From NCBI GenBank assembly GCA_017744715.1, contig JAGIAT010000002.1, positions 496,001-560,000 of the forward strand: a stretch of 64,000 bases of DNA. Direction: 5' to 3'. The notes beneath the pieces are model-generated. The model saw only the letters and a program-made list of their open reading frames with translations. It ran no database searches and was not told the DNA's origin. This stretch comes from Niabella sp. (lineage in GTDB: Bacteria > Bacteroidota > Bacteroidia > Chitinophagales > Chitinophagaceae). This document shows, piece by piece, positions 61,554-64,000 of this stretch. The position numbers and the translations under genes are program-made. Within the stretch, counting starts at the first letter, position 1; every line of letters starts with the position of its first letter.

Positions 61554-64000
61554 TTAAAAAGTGATCTGTGCGCCAAAGGTGAGCCGTTTAGGCAACGGGT
61601 AACGGCCGTTGTCAAAGCCGCCTACTTCCGGGAAAATGCCGCTGTACTTTGTAAAGTACACCAGGTTGGATCCTGTTAGGGATACACTAAGCCCCTTAAT
61701 TTTATTCCGGAGGATCGTTGCCAGCAGTTGCCGGGTGAGGCTGTAGCTCAATGTCATCTCCCGCAGCATCAGGTAATCTCCTTTTTCCCAAAGATTGGCC
61801 GGCGGATTATTGCCCGATGCATCGGTGGCAAAATTCCGGCCCTGGTTGGCCCAGTAGAACATGGGGAGCGATGCACCCGGGTTGTCGGGCGTCCAGGTGT
61901 TCAGCACCTCTTTAGTGCTGTTTTGAGATCCCTGCACCTGGCTCAGACCTCTGAGTTTATTATTGTTCAGGATCACAAAGCCATACGCGTAATCAAATGC
62001 CGTATATAAATGCAGGCCTTTAAACCCGGCATTTAAAAAGAAACTACCCGATCCTTTTGGCGTAGTACGCCCCACAAAAACATATTGTCTCGAGTCTATG
62101 GTATCGTTTTTGTTCACCTGCAGCCACCGGGCATCGCCCAGTTGTTTGAACTTCTTATTATCGCCCGTATACGGCAGGAACGCATTGTATACATTGGCAT
62201 CTGCCGTAAGCATATCCTGTGTGGTATAAATACCGGCCCATTTGGGTGCCCATACTTCATCATACCCCACACGCTCCCCTTCTATCAAACCATTTACCTG
62301 CTTTAACTGCCCGGGATTCTGGGGATCCCAAACCTGTATAGTGCCCTGCCTGTTGCCCGGCAACCCGTTGTAGGGAAGTTTGATTGCATAGCTTTTAACG
62401 GTATAGTAGGTAGCTCCCAGGTCCAGGCTAAACCCCCCTTCTTTTTTTGGAGCCACCGCCTTGGCATTGAGCGATAATTCCCAGCCCCTGTTCTGCAACT
62501 GCGATAAATTAGTGGTATAACTTGTAAAGCCGGTCTGTGCTGAAATCGGCAGGTTCGCCAGCTTATCAAATACATTCCTGATAAAATAATCGCCGATGAT
62601 GGTGATACGGTCCCGGAAGAAACCCAGGTCTGTACCGATGTTCAGCGAATTGGTCCGTTCCCACCTCAGGTCGGGATTGATATAATTGGGTGCATACGTG
62701 CCCCCCATGCCATTGTACACACCCGCATTGGAATAAACCTGTGCGGTAGGGAAATAGCTGGTACCAAAGTATTGCAGGTTTCCATTTCCGCCATAGCTGA
62801 AGCGCGGCTTTACGGTACTGATATATGCTGACAGCTTACTGTTTTTGAAAAAGTTTTCGTTGTGCAGGTTCCAGCCGGCCGATGCTCCCGGAAACAGTCC
62901 GTAATAGTTGGTTTCATTGAGCCGGGTAGATCCATCCAGGCGGAGGATACCGGTAAGAAAATATTTGCCCCGGAAGGAATAGTTGAGCTTGCCGATCGCT
63001 GAGGCCAGCCGTTCCCAGTAAGGAAAATTGGAAGAAGCGCTGGCAGGGTTAACGATCACCCCGTTTACAACAGACGGCGGCGTAGCGGCAGTAAGCCAGG
63101 GAATGATATCGGTGGGTGCCCCGGATGCAGCACCGGAAAAGGTATATCGCTTATAGTCCAGGAATTCTCCGCCGGCCATAAAACTGATCTGGTGATCATT
63201 GATATTTTTATCAAACTGTAAAAAGCCGTTATAGGTATATTGAATATCGCGATAGTTACTGAAAGAAGCGGACCGGGTCGTATTCATAGAGCCGCCATTG
63301 CCCTGCTGATAGGCCTTGGTAAAGTTATTATTGTTCTGGTAAAGCATATATCCCGAACCATTGGCAACAAACTTAAGGAACGGGAGTATGGTGTATTCAA
63401 GGTTCAGGCTTCCCATAAACCGCTGCTGGTTGGTACTGTTAATATATAAATTACCCCAGTATTGCGGGTTGCCCAGGCTTGCATCATTAGGACCGGGCAG
63501 TACGATACCCGACGTGTCGTTATAGTAACGTACGGTAGGCGCCACGCCCAGGAACCGCTGCATAAGGCCACCGGTAGCCCCGGTACTGCCGGCAATACCG
63601 GGCTCTGAATAGGGTACGCCCTGGTCAATATTATAAGCGGATGTATTTAAGGCAACCTTCAGGTTCTTTCCCACATTCAATGAGCCGTTAAAGTTCATGT
63701 TGATCCGTTTGAGCCAGGAACCGATGATTACGCCATTATCTTTTACGGCATTGAGGTTTAATGCAAACCCGCCCTGGTCATTGGCCCCCGAAAGCGACAG
63801 GGAATGCTCTGTGGTATGGGTCCGTTGCATCAGCATCGCCTCCCGCTCCTGCGCGGATATTTCGCGATACAGGATACTATCCCTTGCCGCCGGGTAAAAT
63901 GGATTGGGATCCACCAGTAATTTCCAGTTGGGATCTGTAAGATATTTCCTGTTGGCATTGGTAACCAGCTGCGTGGTGTAAAGCCCTACCGGCGATGTAT
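61554..64000 (-). CDS. SusC/RagA TonB-dependent receptor, 5' part outside the window
   Basis: The frame is open from the stop at 61554 to the window edge; GTG at 63914 is internal, and the codons upstream of it read as family-like sequence (GLYTTQLVTNANRKYLTDP). What is visible (about 815 residues) is the end of the plug and the 22-strand barrel: LSLSGANDQGGFALNLNAVK, barrel strands throughout, and the C-terminal aromatic RLTFGAQITF. Signal peptide, any STN domain and the TonB box are not visible, so whether it is a transducer cannot be said. It imports the products of the sialidase locus. Confidence 0.95.
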   Translation of the reverse strand, partial: TSPVGLYTTQLVTNANRKYLTDPNWKLLVDPNPFYPAARDSILYREISAQEREAMLMQRTHTTEHSLSLSGANDQGGFALNLNAVKDNGVIIGSWLKRINMNFNGSLNVGKNLKVALNTSAYNIDQGVPYSEPGIAGSTGATGGLMQRFLGVAPTVRYYNDTSGIVLPGPNDASLGNPQYWGNLYINSTNQQRFMGSLNLEYTILPFLKFVANGSGYMLYQNNNNFTKAYQQGNGGSMNTTRSASFSNYRDIQYTYNGFLQFDKNINDHQISFMAGGEFLDYKRYTFSGAASGAPTDIIPWLTAATPPSVVNGVIVNPASASSNFPYWERLASAIGKLNYSFRGKYFLTGILRLDGSTRLNETNYYGLFPGASAGWNLHNENFFKNSKLSAYISTVKPRFSYGGNGNLQYFGTSYFPTAQVYSNAGVYNGMGGTYAPNYINPDLRWERTNSLNIGTDLGFFRDRITIIGDYFIRNVFDKLANLPISAQTGFTSYTTNLSQLQNRGWELSLNAKAVAPKKEGGFSLDLGATYYTVKSYAIKLPYNGLPGNRQGTIQVWDPQNPGQLKQVNGLIEGERVGYDEVWAPKWAGIYTTQDMLTADANVYNAFLPYTGDNKKFKQLGDARWLQVNKNDTIDSRQYVFVGRTTPKGSGSFFLNAGFKGLHLYTAFDYAYGFVILNNNKLRGLSQVQGSQNSTKEVLNTWTPDNPGASLPMFYWANQGRNFATDASGNNPPANLWEKGDYLMLREMTLSYSLTRQLLATILRNKIKGLSVSLTGSNLVYFTKYSGIFPEVGGFDNGRYPLPKRLTFGAQITF

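Overview
The window is a stretch of Bacteroidota chromosome, most likely from the family Chitinophagaceae (Niabella/Niastella-like; this placement is inference from gene content, not from a search). The signs are two SusC/SusD polysaccharide-utilisation loci, an ECF sigma/FecR pair, the Bacteroidota-type arginine pathway built on an ArgF' transcarbamylase, BshA of bacillithiol synthesis, promoters with the TAnnTTTG -7 element, and almost no Shine-Dalgarno sequences. I see no tRNA, rRNA, CRISPR array, IS element or prophage.

Layout. 1-606: end of a rhodanese-repeat protein. 752-8150: arginine biosynthesis (argD, argF', argB, argE, then argH), interrupted by an exported DUF4419 gene whose start codon lies in a 14-bp inverted repeat. 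8426-22742: housekeeping and accessory genes: an Fsr-like MFS exporter, a region of ~131-bp repeats, an Rnk/GreA-like regulator, a DUF1080 protein, bshA, an M28 peptidase, a GNAT, two paralogous exported proteins, a formylglycine-generating-enzyme homologue with both catalytic cysteines, a TPR histidine kinase, an exported chorismate mutase, a VOC protein and a choice-of-anchor-I lipoprotein.

22857-37697 (minus strand): polysaccharide-utilisation locus 1. In transcription order: ECF sigma, FecR anti-sigma, a SusC transducer with an STN domain, SusD, an IPT+NHL lipoprotein, a TIM-barrel+NHL fusion, a stand-alone TIM-barrel lipoprotein and a GH78 alpha-L-rhamnosidase. The target is probably a rhamnose-containing glycan. 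The TIM-barrel family is one I cannot place in a named glycosidase family.

38343-45606: a sialidase-fold protein, DUF1304, a PEP-mutase/ICL-family enzyme, an uncharacterised single-pass membrane protein, a tiny exported peptide, and a TPR histidine kinase with its response regulator. 45808-46597 is a five-copy tandem array with a ~169-bp period.

46688-53518 is the most unusual part: three tiny cysteine-rich or basic proteins (one with a PBCV-type basic adaptor motif), a small lipoprotein, then a tightly packed operon of a predicted beta-rich protein, a DUF4407 membrane protein, a second membrane protein of similar topology, a J-domain/transmembrane/transglutaminase-like fusion, a four-helix membrane protein, and a DUF6979-like protein. 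It looks like a membrane-anchored chaperone/cysteine-enzyme cassette of unknown function and is my main candidate for an undescribed system.

53668-64000 (minus strand): polysaccharide-utilisation locus 2, for sialic acid. SusC (cut by the window edge) and SusD import, NanA lyase, NanM-like mutarotase, an MFS permease, a GH33 sialidase and an AGE-family epimerase cover release, uptake and conversion to N-acetyl-hexosamine. A 140-bp gap between sialidase and epimerase seems to hold the two ends of a deleted exported-protein gene.
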